Assembly: GCA_900553845.1 (NCBI GenBank)
Contig: USEW01000007.1
Coordinates: 1 to 23,898 of the forward strand
Length of the DNA: 23,898 bases
From: an uncultured bacterium
GTDB taxonomy: Bacteria > Cyanobacteriota > Vampirovibrionia > Gastranaerophilales > Gastranaerophilaceae
Direction: 5' to 3'
The notes beneath the pieces are model-generated. The model did not search any database and was not told where the DNA came from. It worked only from the letters and a program-made list of their open reading frames with translations. Below, one piece after another: positions 8,897 to 18,687 of this stretch; the first letter of the stretch is position 1; every line of letters starts with the position of its first letter. Both the position numbers and the translations under genes were made by a program.

Positions 8897-9110
8897 AATA
8901 AAAAATTATATCATGCTTGGAATAAATTAAACATTAAGTTTTGTTAAGTGTGTAATCTGTTTATAATATCCTGACTTGACGAAGTAGTTTTAGTGAGTAT
9001 GATATTATAATGTATATTTGCGTATTATGTAAATAAGTAATTACTATAAATAAAATTTTAATAAAAAATATAATTTTAATTGTGGAGCATGTTTTAAGCG
9101 AGGTATATAA
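8897..9110. promoter_or_regulatory. Divergent promoter region between sensor kinase and rpoB
   Basis: On the plus strand, TTGACG at 8976-8981 and TATGAT at 8998-9003 are spaced by 16 bp and form a good sigma-70 type promoter for rpoBC1C2, leaving a leader of about 100 nt. A perfect TATAAT at 9006-9011 and another at 8962-8967 may be alternative -10 elements. The ribosome site GAGG at 9100-9103 is 7 nt before the rpoB ATG. On the minus strand, TGATATAAT (TATAAT is the complement of 8905-8910) is an extended -10 only 8 nt from the first kinase ATG. No rplJ/rplL or attenuator-like hairpin is evident here. Confidence 0.55.
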
Positions 9111-12100
9111 ATGTCGACAAAATACAAAAAAAGAGTTACTCCAATGGGAATCCCCAATACAAGATTGGAGGATTTACCTGATTTAATTGAAGTGCAAAAA
9201 AAATCGTTTGAGTGGTTTTTAAAAGAAGGTTTAAAAGAAGAATTGTTGTCTTTTTCTCCAATTAAAGACTATACAGGACGTTTAGAGTTGCATTTTTTGC
9301 CAAATTATACATTTGATAATCCTAAATATACAGTTGAAGAAGCTCGTATTCATGATGCAACATATGCAAAACAGCTTCGTGTTATGGTTCGTTTGGTGAA
9401 TCGTGATACTGGTGAAATAAAAGAACAAGAAGTTTATATTGGCGATATCCCAACAATGACAAATAAAGGTACATTTATTGTAAATGGTGCAGAGCGTGTT
9501 ATTGTCTCACAGATTGTGCGTTCGCCAGGTGTTTATTTTAAACGTGAAATATCCCCAACCGGTAAACGTCTTTATAACGCTACTATGATACCAAATCGGG
9601 GGGCATGGTTAAAAATTGAAACTGATAATAATGACATAATTCATGTAAAAATTGATAAAAATAGAAAAATTTTAGCAACAACATTGCTTAAAGCATTGGG
9701 AATTTCACCAGCTGAAATGGAAACTTTGTTTACACATTTTGAATTTTTAAAGAAAACATTGGATAAAGATACGACTGAATCAACTGACGAAGCGTTAATT
9801 GAAGTTTATAAGAAATTACGTCCTGGAGATCCTGCTTCATCAGGTGGTGGACGTCAGATACTTGAAGCTCGTTTCTTTGATGAAAAGAAATATGATATAG
9901 GTCGTGTGGGCCGATATAAAATGAATAAAAAGTTAGGGTTGAATTTGCCTGATACCCAAAGAACGTTAACTGTTCAGGATATTGTTTCATCAATTGAATA
10001 TTTAATAAACTTAACATATGATGAAGGTACGATTGATGATATTGACCATTTAGGCAATCGTCGTATACGTTCAATTGGTGAATTATTGCAAAACCAGTTT
10101 AGAGTAGGTTTATCCCGTATTGAACGTATTGTTAAAGAACGTATGACACTTCAAGATTCTGAGACATTGACTCCATTGAATCTTTTAAATACGAAGCCTT
10201 TGGTTGCATCATTAAAAGAATTTTTTGGTTCATCGCAGTTGTCACAATTTATGGACCAAACAAATCCATTGGCAGAATTGACCCATAAACGCCGAATTTC
10301 AGCATTAGGACCTGGTGGTTTGGTTCGTGAGCGTGCTGGTTTTGCTGTTCGCGATATTCACCCTTCACATTATGGTAGAATTTGTCCAGTTGAAACACCC
10401 GAAGGTCCAAACGCCGGTTTGATAGGCTCGTTGGCGACACATGCTAAGGTTAATGATTATGGTTTTATTGAGACTCCTTATTTTATTGTTAAAGACGGAA
10501 AAGTAACTGAAGATGTTGTTTATTTAAGCGCTGATGAAGAAAATAATTTGCGTATTGCACCATCTGATGTTGAGTTAAATCCTGATAGAACATTTAAAAA
10601 CGAGTATGTTCCTGTTCGTTACCGAGCTGAATTTACAATGGGTGAATCAAAACTTGTTGACTTTATGGGCGTTTCGCCAATTCAGATTATATCTGTTGCA
10701 ACTTCGTTAATACCGTTTATTGAACACGATGATGCTAACCGTGCATTGATGGGGTCAAACATGCAACGTCAAGCTGTTCCATTATTAATTACAGATAGAC
10801 CGGTTGTTGGTACCGGTTTAGAACACAGAGCTGCAAAAGATTCTTGTATGGTAGCTGTAACTGATGTTGACGGTACTGTTACAAGAGTTGTTGGTGATGA
10901 AGTTCAAGTTACTGATAATCAAGGTCGTGTTCATCGTTATATTTTAATGAAATATGTAAGAAGTAACCAGGATACATGTATAAACCAACGACCGATTGTT
11001 CGTGAAGGTGATGTGTTAAAAGCAGGTGATGTTATAGCTGACGGAGCTTCAACAAATGGTGGTGAGTTATCTTTAGGTAAAAATGTGCTTGTAGCATATA
11101 TGCCTTGGGAGGGGTATAACTTTGAGGATGCTATTTTGCTATCTGAACGTTTGGTTCATGATGATGTATTTACTTCTGTCCATATTGAAAAGTTAGAAAT
11201 AGATGCCCGTCAAACAAAATTAGGACCTGAAGAAACAACACGTGAAATTCCAAATGTTTCAGAAGAAGCTTTAAGACACTTAGATGAACGAGGCATTGTT
11301 CGTATTGGAGCACGTGTTTTTGCAGACGATATTTTAGTTGGTAAAGTTACACCAAAAGGTGAATCTGAGCATCCTCCTGAAGAAAAATTGCTTCGTGCAA
11401 TATTTGCTGAAAAAGCACGTGATGTAAAAGATAATTCTCTTCGTGTACCACATGGTGAAGGTGGTCGTGTTGTCGATGTAAAAGTATTTGACCGAGAAAA
11501 AGGTGACGAATTGCCTCCTGGAGCTAATACTGTTATTAAAGTGTATATTGCACAAAAACGTAAAGTATCAGTTGGTGACAAATTGTCAGGTAGACATGGT
11601 AATAAAGGTATTGTTTCTCGTATATTGCCAAAAGAAGATATGCCATTTTTGCCAGATGGAACACCTGTTGATATAGTATTAAATCCACTTGGTGTGCCTT
11701 CTCGTATGAATGTTGGTCAAACATATGAATGTTTGCTTGGTTTAGCATCATATTTGACTAAAAATTATTATGAAGCACCTCCATTTGACGAAATGTATGG
11801 CGCAAACCAATCAGAAAGAGCAACAAGAGAAGAGTTGATAAAGGGAATCAAAGAATCAGGTTGTGACTGGGTTCGTGAAGATGGTAAAGTTTATCTTCTT
11901 GACGGACGCACAGGAGAGCGTTTTGACCAGCCTGTTGCTGTTGGTATTTCATATATATTAAAACTTGTTCACTTGGTTGATGATAAAATCCATGCTCGTT
12001 CAACTGGTCCTTATTCTTTGGTTACTCAACAACCTTTGGGTGGTAAAGCTCAATTTGGCGGACAAAGATTTGGAGAAATGGAAGTTTGGGCATTGGAAGC

Positions 12101-12425
12101 TTATGGAGCTGCTTATACATTGCAAGAAATGTTAACTATTAAATCTGATGATGTAAACGGTCGTTCACGAGCTTATGAATCTATTGTTAAAGGTGACAAT
12201 ATACCACGTCCTGGTATCCCTGAATCGTTTAAGGTTCTTGTTCGCGAATTGCAAAGTATAGGACTTGATATAACCGTAGCTAAAAAAGGCGGTGAGGAAG
12301 TTGATTTAATGACAGATACTGATGATTTAAGAAAATCAGCACCAAAGCGTGTATTGTCGGATATTGATTCTGAGTTATTAAATATAAATTTTTTTGAAAC
12401 ACCGTCAATGATAAGCGATAAATAA
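9111..12425 (+). CDS. rpoB: DNA-directed RNA polymerase subunit beta
   Basis: The beta subunit forms half of the RNA polymerase active cleft and the rifampicin pocket. It has 1104 residues, the compact length typical of Cyanobacteria, without the large insertions of the E. coli protein (1342). Clear motifs include NGAERVIVSQIVRSPGVYF, the rifampicin region GSSQLSQFMDQ from residue 373, HKRRISALGPGGLVRERAG, CPVETPEGPNAGLIGSLA, VGDKLSGRHGNKGIVSRI and GGKAQFGGQRFGEMEVWALE. The E. coli rifampicin positions Q513, D516, H526 and S531 correspond to Q379, D382, H392 and S397, all wild type, so no target-based rifampicin resistance is expected. PASSGGGRQILEARFFDEKKYD resembles the cyanobacterial form of this segment. 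The ATG follows GAGG by 7 nt. rpoC1 starts 38 nt after the stop. Confidence 0.99.
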   Translation: MSTKYKKRVTPMGIPNTRLEDLPDLIEVQKKSFEWFLKEGLKEELLSFSPIKDYTGRLELHFLPNYTFDNPKYTVEEARIHDATYAKQLRVMVRLVNRDTGEIKEQEVYIGDIPTMTNKGTFIVNGAERVIVSQIVRSPGVYFKREISPTGKRLYNATMIPNRGAWLKIETDNNDIIHVKIDKNRKILATTLLKALGISPAEMETLFTHFEFLKKTLDKDTTESTDEALIEVYKKLRPGDPASSGGGRQILEARFFDEKKYDIGRVGRYKMNKKLGLNLPDTQRTLTVQDIVSSIEYLINLTYDEGTIDDIDHLGNRRIRSIGELLQNQFRVGLSRIERIVKERMTLQDSETLTPLNLLNTKPLVASLKEFFGSSQLSQFMDQTNPLAELTHKRRISALGPGGLVRERAGFAVRDIHPSHYGRICPVETPEGPNAGLIGSLATHAKVNDYGFIETPYFIVKDGKVTEDVVYLSADEENNLRIAPSDVELNPDRTFKNEYVPVRYRAEFTMGESKLVDFMGVSPIQIISVATSLIPFIEHDDANRALMGSNMQRQAVPLLITDRPVVGTGLEHRAAKDSCMVAVTDVDGTVTRVVGDEVQVTDNQGRVHRYILMKYVRSNQDTCINQRPIVREGDVLKAGDVIADGASTNGGELSLGKNVLVAYMPWEGYNFEDAILLSERLVHDDVFTSVHIEKLEIDARQTKLGPEETTREIPNVSEEALRHLDERGIVRIGARVFADDILVGKVTPKGESEHPPEEKLLRAIFAEKARDVKDNSLRVPHGEGGRVVDVKVFDREKGDELPPGANTVIKVYIAQKRKVSVGDKLSGRHGNKGIVSRILPKEDMPFLPDGTPVDIVLNPLGVPSRMNVGQTYECLLGLASYLTKNYYEAPPFDEMYGANQSERATREELIKGIKESGCDWVREDGKVYLLDGRTGERFDQPVAVGISYILKLVHLVDDKIHARSTGPYSLVTQQPLGGKAQFGGQRFGEMEVWALEAYGAAYTLQEMLTIKSDDVNGRSRAYESIVKGDNIPRPGIPESFKVLVRELQSIGLDITVAKKGGEEVDLMTDTDDLRKSAPKRVLSDIDSELLNINFFETPSMISDK

Positions 12426-12450
12426 AATTCTGATAATATTATAAAAAATA

Positions 12451-12466
12451 AAGGAGATAAAAATTG
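12451..12466 (+). promoter_or_regulatory. Ribosome binding site and TTG start of rpoC1
   Basis: AAGGAG at 12451-12456 lies 7 nt before TTG at 12464-12466. This strong site decides the start: translation from TTG gives STSIDYFDYIRISIASPERI, which matches the usual N-terminus of beta-prime, and there is no ATG between the site and the conserved ISIASPE segment. Confidence 0.85.
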
Positions 12467-14179
12467 TCTACAAGTATTGACTACTTTGACTATATACGAA
12501 TAAGTATTGCGTCACCTGAACGTATACTTAAATGGTCATATGGTGAGGTGACAAAACCTGAAACCATAAATTACCGTACTTTAAAACCTGAACGTGACGG
12601 TTTATTTTGCGAACGGATTTTTGGACCTTCAAAGGACTGGGAATGCTATTGTGGTAAATATAAAAGAGTTCGTCACAAGGGGATAATTTGTGAACGATGC
12701 GGTGTTGAAGTTACTGATTCAAAAGTACGACGTCATCGTTTGGGGCATATAAAATTGGCTGCTCCTGTTAGTCATATTTGGTTTTTAAAAGGAATACCTT
12801 CATATTTAGGTTTACTACTTGATATGACTTTAAAGGATTTGGAACAGGTTATTTATTTTAATAATTATGTTGTTATAAATCCAGGAGAAAGTGACTTTAA
12901 AAAATTCCAATTAATTGTTGAAGAAGATTATGAAGATTATATATTAGAAAATGAAGATTCTGAATTAAAAGTTGGAATTGGTGCTGAGGCTATAAAAGAA
13001 TTATTATCTGAAATTAATTTGAATGAATTAGTTGAAGAAGTACGCAATGAGCTTGCTCAAAGCGGTGGTTCTGTTCAAAAGAAAGCAAAATTGATTAAAC
13101 GTTTACGTTTAATTGAATCATTGATTGAAAGTGGAACTGAGCCAACTTGGATGATAATGGATGTATTGCCTGTAACACCTCCTGATTTGCGTCCTATGGT
13201 GCAATTGGATGGTGGACGTTTTGCTACATCTGATTTAAATGATTTGTATCGTCGTGTTATAAACCGTAATAATCGTTTGTTGCGTTTGCTAGAAATGGGA
13301 GCACCTGAAATTATTGTACGTAACGAAAAACGTATGTTACAAGAAGCTGTTGATGCTTTGATAGATAACGGACGTCGCGGACGAATGGTTGTTGGACCAA
13401 ATAATCGTCCTTTAAAATCTTTAAGCAACATTATTGAGGGTAAACAAGGTCGTTTCCGTCAAAACTTGCTTGGTAAACGTGTTGACTATTCAGGCCGTTC
13501 AGTTATTGTTGTTGGTCCTCAACTTGCGTTAAATCAATGCGGTTTGCCAAAGGAAATGGCTATTGAATTATTCAAACCGTTTGTTGTAAATAAATTAATT
13601 GAACGTGGCCATGTTCAAAATATAAAGTCAGCAAAGAAAAAAATAGAACGCTCTGAAGCTATAGTATGGGATATATTAGAAGAGGTAATTGAAGGACATC
13701 CTGTGTTGCTTAACCGTGCTCCAACCTTGCACAGGCTTGGTATCCAGGCTTTTGAACCTATTCTGGTTGAAGGTCGTGCTATCCAGCTTCACCCGCTTGT
13801 ATGTACTGCATTTAACGCTGACTTTGATGGTGACCAAATGGCTGTTCACGTTCCTTTGTCTATTGAAGCTCAAACTGAAGCAAGGATGTTAATGTTAGCT
13901 ACAAATAATATACTTGCACCGGCTACTGGTAAACCAATTATCACACCATCACAGGATATGGTATTGGGAATATATTATTTAACTATTATTAAAGATGAAA
14001 ATTCACCAATATGCGGTCATTTCTTTAGTTTTAAAGATGCAATTTCTGCATATGAAGCAGGTGTAATAAAACTTCACGATAAAATAGTTGTTCGTGACGA
14101 TAATAATAAACGAATGGAAACAACAGTCGGACGTATTATATTTAATGAAGTTGTTCAAAATTCAATATTGGCATCGTAG
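12464..14179 (+). CDS. rpoC1: RNA polymerase subunit gamma (RpoC1, N-terminal part of beta-prime)
   Basis: This 571-residue protein is equivalent to the first third of bacterial beta-prime. The N-terminal zinc-binding domain has C61, C63, C76 and C79 (CYCGKYKRVRHKGIICERCG). It also has the clamp and lid segments, GKRVDYSGRSVIVVGPQL, RAPTLHRLGIQAFEP, and the catalytic NADFDGDQM at 451-459, with metal-binding D453, D455 and D457. It ends just after TTVGRIIFNEVVQ, where Cyanobacteria and plastids split beta-prime into gamma and beta-prime. The stop TAG at 14177-14179 is followed 29 nt later by the rpoC2 ATG, so this is a true two-gene arrangement and not a simple frameshift. Cyanobacterial RpoC1 is usually about 620 residues, so this one is somewhat shorter. 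The start is TTG with a strong ribosome site. Confidence 0.98.
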   Translation: MSTSIDYFDYIRISIASPERILKWSYGEVTKPETINYRTLKPERDGLFCERIFGPSKDWECYCGKYKRVRHKGIICERCGVEVTDSKVRRHRLGHIKLAAPVSHIWFLKGIPSYLGLLLDMTLKDLEQVIYFNNYVVINPGESDFKKFQLIVEEDYEDYILENEDSELKVGIGAEAIKELLSEINLNELVEEVRNELAQSGGSVQKKAKLIKRLRLIESLIESGTEPTWMIMDVLPVTPPDLRPMVQLDGGRFATSDLNDLYRRVINRNNRLLRLLEMGAPEIIVRNEKRMLQEAVDALIDNGRRGRMVVGPNNRPLKSLSNIIEGKQGRFRQNLLGKRVDYSGRSVIVVGPQLALNQCGLPKEMAIELFKPFVVNKLIERGHVQNIKSAKKKIERSEAIVWDILEEVIEGHPVLLNRAPTLHRLGIQAFEPILVEGRAIQLHPLVCTAFNADFDGDQMAVHVPLSIEAQTEARMLMLATNNILAPATGKPIITPSQDMVLGIYYLTIIKDENSPICGHFFSFKDAISAYEAGVIKLHDKIVVRDDNNKRMETTVGRIIFNEVVQNSILAS

Positions 14180-14208
14180 GAATAATAAGGTAAGGAAATT
14201 ATAATAAA

Positions 14209-17200
14209 ATGAATACATACTCAACTCAAAAAAATATAAAGAAAAATTTTGATTATATAAATAAAATTGTTGATAAAAAAGGATTAAATAAGTTGCTATC
14301 TCAGATTTATTTAGAGTTTGGCGGAGCTAAGACAGCGACTCTGGCAAATAATCTAAAAAATTTAGGTTATAAATATGCGACAAAAGCTGGAACTACTATT
14401 TCAATTAAAGATTTGGATGTTCCTGAGGTTAAAACTCAGTTATTAAAAGAAGCTGAGGATGAAATTGAAAAATCAACACAGAGATATTTAAAAGGTGAAA
14501 TTACTGAAGTTGAAAGATATACAAAGGTTATTGATACCTGGAGTGAGACAACTGCAAAGTTGACGCATGAAGTTGTTGAAAATTTTGATAAATTAAATCC
14601 AGTATATATGATGGCATTTTCAGGAGCTCGTGGTAATGTTTCTCAGGTTTCACAGTTGGTTGGTATGCGTGGTTTGATGGCAGACGCACAAGGGCAAATC
14701 ATTGACTTACCTATTAAATCTAACTTTAAAGAAGGTTTAAGTGTTACGGAATATATCATTTCAAGTTATGGTGCACGTAAAGGGCTTGTTGATACAGCTT
14801 TAAAAACAGCAGATAGCGGATATTTAACTCGTCGTCTTGTTGATGTTGCACAAGATGTTATAATTCGTGATGCTGATTGTCACACAACAAAAGCTATAAA
14901 GATGATGGCAATCTCAGATGGTGAAAAAAATATTGTTCCTCTAACTGAACGTCTTCTTGGACGTACTATTGCTCAGGACATTGTCGATGAAAACGGAAAA
15001 GTTATTGTTGAAGCTAACACTACTATGTCACGTGAGGATATTAAGAAAATTGAATCATTAGATTTAAAAGAATGTATGGTTCGTTCAGGTTTAACTTGTG
15101 AGCTTGAGTATGGTGTTTGTCAAAAATGCTATGGTTGGGCTATGACAACACAAAAGCTTGTTGATATTGGTGAGTCAATTGGTATTATTGCAGCGCAATC
15201 AATTGGTGAGCCTGGAACGCAATTGACAATGAGAACATTCCACACAGGCGGTGTATTTAAAGGTTCAGGTGCTATGAGGCATGTTGAAGCGAATAATGAT
15301 GGTGAAGTTGTTTCTAAAATTTTGATTAAAGAGTTAAGAACTCGCCATGGTGACGTTGTTAAGGTAACTATTCATGAGTCTGATATTATTTTAAAAACAG
15401 CACATGGAGAAGAAAAACACCATGTTCCTTCAAATGCAATAATGTATATTCAACAAGGAGATATTGTTAAAAAAGGACAACTGCTGTCAGAATTTGAACC
15501 TCAATCGCAAGGTGACGGAAGCCGTTTGACTGAAAAAGCTACAAAAGATATTACAACAGATATATCAGGTGAAGTTATTTTTGAAGATTTTGTTGCTGAT
15601 GAGAAAAAAGATAGACAAGGTAATATATCAAGAACTTCAAATAAAGGTGGTATTATTTGGGTATTAGGCGGTGATGTTTATAATTTACCTGGTGGTTCAA
15701 AAGTATTGGTTGAGGATCAACAATTTGTTAATGCCGGTGAAAAATTAGCTGAAACACATATTGTATCAGAACACGGCGGCGAAGTTCGTTTAGGAAATGA
15801 CTTAGTAATTGAAAGTGTTGAATTCGATGGAAAAACTATTAAAAAGGTTATTCAAGGTAAGGAAATAACAATAGTTATTGCATCTATTATGCCTAAAAAT
15901 GCTATTTTTGAAGCTACAAAAAAAGAACAGATATGGAATGTTAAAGATAGCGATGAAAAATATATTGTTAAATCTCCAATCGATACAACAGTTGAAAATG
16001 GTATGATTATCGCTGAATTAATAAGTGATGAATGTTCCGTTGATTCAAGCGGCGAAATTCGTTATAACGGTGTTGAAGTAGATGAAAATCAAATCATTAC
16101 AAAATCAGGTGAAGTTATATTTATTCCTGAAGAAGTTTATCAAGTTAACAAAGATTCTTCATTAAAAATGGTTGAATCTGGTACATTTGTTACAGCTGGT
16201 ACCGAAGTAGTTAAAGATTTATATACCCATATTGATGGTATAGTTCAGATAAAAGAATTTAACGACTTGATTCATGAAGTTGTAATTCGTCCCGGTGAAA
16301 TACATACTTTAAGTAATTTAGGTGATTTGAAGGTTGATGAAGGTGAAGTTGTACAAGCTGGTGAAAACATAACAAAAGATATAATAGCAAAAGAAACATC
16401 TGTTGTTACGGTTTTGGAATCTGAAACTGATATTACATTAGACGATTTAGATGAAGAACTTGAATTATCAATGGATGAGGATACTTTATCAAATAAGCCT
16501 GTTCAGATTTTAGTACGTCCTGTTAAAACATTTATGATAGAGCCAAAAGATGTAGCCATTGAATTTAATTCAACTGAGGAGTCAATTGATATAGTACCTG
16601 TTACTCAGTTACAGTATAAAGATGGTGCTCGCGTTCGCAACCTTGATGGTGCAACTTTGACTCGAACAAGCTTAGTATTGCAAATGGGTGGATACTTAAG
16701 CCATTTAAAAGGTATGGTTGAGTTAGATAAGGACAACAATTTAAAAGTTGTAGTGCTTGAAACTTTGATTATTAGACGTGAAACAGAAGGTACTCAAGGA
16801 ATTGAAAATGCATTACAAACAGAATTACTTGTAGAAAATGGCGATGTTATTGAATCAAAATCACCTGTTGCAAAAACTCAGGTACTTGCTGTACATCCTG
16901 CTGTAGCTAATATAAAGAGTGATACAACAGATTTCCGTCGTTTACTTCTTGTTTCATCAGATAGTGAGGAAGTTATATCCTTTAAGGGTAAGCCTCAAAT
17001 TAAGGAAGGTGCTTTTATTAAACGTGATAGTATTATTTCATCAAATGGCGACAAGACTTCTGTTTCAGGAAAAGTCGTAAAGGTTAATGATAATAATATA
17101 TCAATTCGTATAGGACGTCCTTATTTAATAAGTCCTGGAACCATGCTTCAGGTAGACAATGGAGCATTGGTGCTTCGTGGCGATGTTGTTGCAACATTGG

Positions 17201-18048
17201 TATTTGAAAGACAAAAAACCGGTGATATCGTTCAAGGTCTTCCTCGTGTTGAAGAACTATTAGAAGGTCGTAAACCTAAAGAAAGTGCTATTGTTGCTGA
17301 ATTTGAAGGAACTGCAGAGTTAGAAGTTGAAGATGATATCACTCACTTGTATCTTGTTGATGATTATGGTCGCCATGAGATAAAATATCCGGTTGATTCA
17401 AATATTATTGTTTCACATAATCAAAAAATAAAAATCGGTCAGCCATTAACAAGTGGACCTTTAAACCCTCATGATGTTATGAGATTAAATGGACCTGAGG
17501 TTGCGCAACAATATTTGGTTGATGAAGTTCAAAGGGTTTATCGTTCACAAGGTGTTGAAATTGCAGATAAACACGTTGAAATTATTGTTCGTCAAATGAC
17601 TAAGAAAGTAAAAGTTTTAGATCCTGGTGATACTAAATTATTACCAGGTGAACTTATCGAGGTTCAGTTTGTTGAAGCTGAAAATAAAAAAGTTAAGGAA
17701 CTTGAAGGTCAGGAAGCAACATATGAGCCTGTTCTTTTGGGGATTACTAAAGCAAGTTTGAATACTGAAAGCTTTATTTCAGCTGCATCATTCCAGGAAA
17801 CAACAAGAATATTAACTGAAGCTGCTGTTGAAGGTAAACGTGATTTACTTAGAGGCTTAAAAGAAAACGTTATTATTGGGCGTTTAATACCTGCTGGTAC
17901 TGGATTCCATCATTTGATTAATGCAAATGAAGAAAAGGAAAAAGAAGCATTAAAACGTGCTGCTTTGAAAAATTCACCCCGGAAGCCTGCTGCCATTCTA
18001 GAAGAAATTGAAGGTATGTTTGGTACTCCTGATTTTAACATTGAGTAG
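14209..18048 (+). CDS. rpoC2: RNA polymerase subunit beta-prime (RpoC2, with large SI3-like insertion)
   Basis: At 1279 residues this is the C-terminal part of beta-prime. The first 350 residues contain YMMAFSGARGNVSQVSQLVG, SYGARKGLVDTALKTADSGY, the second zinc site (C224, C297, C304, C307) and the bridge/trigger helix segment AAQSIGEPGTQLTMRTFHTG. The chain then departs for about 645 residues (about 355-1000) before core sequence returns at GLPRVEELLEGRKPKE (1010-1025). The insertion has the place and size of cyanobacterial SI3 and contains repeated barrel-hybrid turns such as QQGDIVKKGQLL, VQAGENITKD and VENGDVIES. The C-terminus has LGITKASLNTESFISAASFQ and GKRDLLRGLKENVIIGRLIP. AAGGA at 14192-14196 is 12 nt before the ATG, a slightly long spacing. 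The operon ends at a terminator just after the stop. Confidence 0.98.
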   Translation: MNTYSTQKNIKKNFDYINKIVDKKGLNKLLSQIYLEFGGAKTATLANNLKNLGYKYATKAGTTISIKDLDVPEVKTQLLKEAEDEIEKSTQRYLKGEITEVERYTKVIDTWSETTAKLTHEVVENFDKLNPVYMMAFSGARGNVSQVSQLVGMRGLMADAQGQIIDLPIKSNFKEGLSVTEYIISSYGARKGLVDTALKTADSGYLTRRLVDVAQDVIIRDADCHTTKAIKMMAISDGEKNIVPLTERLLGRTIAQDIVDENGKVIVEANTTMSREDIKKIESLDLKECMVRSGLTCELEYGVCQKCYGWAMTTQKLVDIGESIGIIAAQSIGEPGTQLTMRTFHTGGVFKGSGAMRHVEANNDGEVVSKILIKELRTRHGDVVKVTIHESDIILKTAHGEEKHHVPSNAIMYIQQGDIVKKGQLLSEFEPQSQGDGSRLTEKATKDITTDISGEVIFEDFVADEKKDRQGNISRTSNKGGIIWVLGGDVYNLPGGSKVLVEDQQFVNAGEKLAETHIVSEHGGEVRLGNDLVIESVEFDGKTIKKVIQGKEITIVIASIMPKNAIFEATKKEQIWNVKDSDEKYIVKSPIDTTVENGMIIAELISDECSVDSSGEIRYNGVEVDENQIITKSGEVIFIPEEVYQVNKDSSLKMVESGTFVTAGTEVVKDLYTHIDGIVQIKEFNDLIHEVVIRPGEIHTLSNLGDLKVDEGEVVQAGENITKDIIAKETSVVTVLESETDITLDDLDEELELSMDEDTLSNKPVQILVRPVKTFMIEPKDVAIEFNSTEESIDIVPVTQLQYKDGARVRNLDGATLTRTSLVLQMGGYLSHLKGMVELDKDNNLKVVVLETLIIRRETEGTQGIENALQTELLVENGDVIESKSPVAKTQVLAVHPAVANIKSDTTDFRRLLLVSSDSEEVISFKGKPQIKEGAFIKRDSIISSNGDKTSVSGKVVKVNDNNISIRIGRPYLISPGTMLQVDNGALVLRGDVVATLVFERQKTGDIVQGLPRVEELLEGRKPKESAIVAEFEGTAELEVEDDITHLYLVDDYGRHEIKYPVDSNIIVSHNQKIKIGQPLTSGPLNPHDVMRLNGPEVAQQYLVDEVQRVYRSQGVEIADKHVEIIVRQMTKKVKVLDPGDTKLLPGELIEVQFVEAENKKVKELEGQEATYEPVLLGITKASLNTESFISAASFQETTRILTEAAVEGKRDLLRGLKENVIIGRLIPAGTGFHHLINANEEKEKEALKRAALKNSPRKPAAILEEIEGMFGTPDFNIE

Positions 18049-18061
18049 GATGAAATAATTT

Positions 18062-18095
18062 TAAAATGGTGGTATTTTAAAATACCGCCATTTTA
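18062..18095 (+). terminator. Intrinsic terminator after rpoC2
   Basis: An inverted repeat with a stem of about 14-15 bp pairs 18062-18076 with 18081-18095 (left arm core ATGGTGGTATT, right arm core AATACCGCCAT), with one G-T wobble and a TTAA loop. The right arm runs into TTTTATTTAT. It begins 13 nt after the rpoC2 stop. The A/T-rich flanks of the stem mean it may also work from the other strand. Confidence 0.85.
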
Positions 18096-18190
18096 TTTAT
18101 AATGAACAATTTTCTATGTTTATCGTTATAAAAAATGTATGGATATAAATAAAATAGGCGCTAAGCCCGTTATAAAAAAAAGGAGAAAAC

Positions 18191-18658
18191 ATGAAAAAAA
18201 TAATATTAACTTTATCATTGATACTTGTAGGTATAGTGTCGTATGCAGCAGACGATTCAAGCGAGGCATTAAAGTTTATACAAAGTTATATTAATGCTGC
18301 AAATACTTATAGTACAACATTACCAACTTATTATTCTCCAAATGCAAAGATAATAAGAGTGGTGGAAAAAACAAGTGGCGGGACTGCATCTGTTGTTACA
18401 GGAATGGATGAATATACAAAACAACTTAAATTAGGTGCTATGGGCGCAAAGGTAACAAAATATAAAAATTATTATACCAATTTGAAAGTTCAAGAAGTAT
18501 CAAACGGTTACAAGATTTCAGGATTACGTCAACCATCTGGTGAAAGCTATCGTTTACCTGTTTATTTTATTGTTCAAAAAAATCAAAGTGGCAAATGGCA
18601 AATTATTGAAGAATCAATGAATACAAAGGTGCAAAAATTTTTAAAATATGCTAAATAG
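18191..18658 (+). CDS. Small exported NTF2/SnoaL-like protein
   Basis: The 155-residue product starts MKKIILTLSLILVGIVSYAADD, a signal peptide with a likely cut after SYA. The mature part has the layout of a SnoaL/NTF2-like cone: an N-terminal helix (EALKFIQSYINAANTY), LPTYYSPNAKIIRVVE, TGMDEYTKQLKL, and final strands YRLPVYFIVQKNQSGKWQIIEESMN. Such folds are used as small-molecule binding or accessory domains, and the sequence does not say which. AGGAG at 18181-18185 is 5 nt from the ATG. It is transcribed separately from rpoC2 because the terminator lies between. The short gap 18096-18190 holds A/T-rich sequence with possible TATAAA-like elements but no clear promoter. The fold call is an inference from pattern, not an alignment. 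Confidence 0.8.
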   Translation: MKKIILTLSLILVGIVSYAADDSSEALKFIQSYINAANTYSTTLPTYYSPNAKIIRVVEKTSGGTASVVTGMDEYTKQLKLGAMGAKVTKYKNYYTNLKVQEVSNGYKISGLRQPSGESYRLPVYFIVQKNQSGKWQIIEESMNTKVQKFLKYAK

Positions 18659-18687
18659 TAAAGTTGTATGAACTTTTTAAAATAAAC

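Noticed and set aside
11210..11751. Minus-strand open frames of 123, 73 and 71 codons inside rpoB
   Set aside because: rpoB is conserved across this stretch; the opposing frames have biased, repetitive composition and no start signals.
13075..13892. Open frames of 118, 65 and 67 codons overlapping rpoC1
   Set aside because: They overlap the most conserved part of RpoC1, including the catalytic aspartates, and are explained by its codon pattern.
14160..14215. rpoC1/rpoC2 break as a frameshift or sequencing error
   Set aside because: The gap is 29 nt with a stop, ribosome-site-like AAGGA and an ATG, and the break sits at the known cyanobacterial split position, so it is a true gene split.
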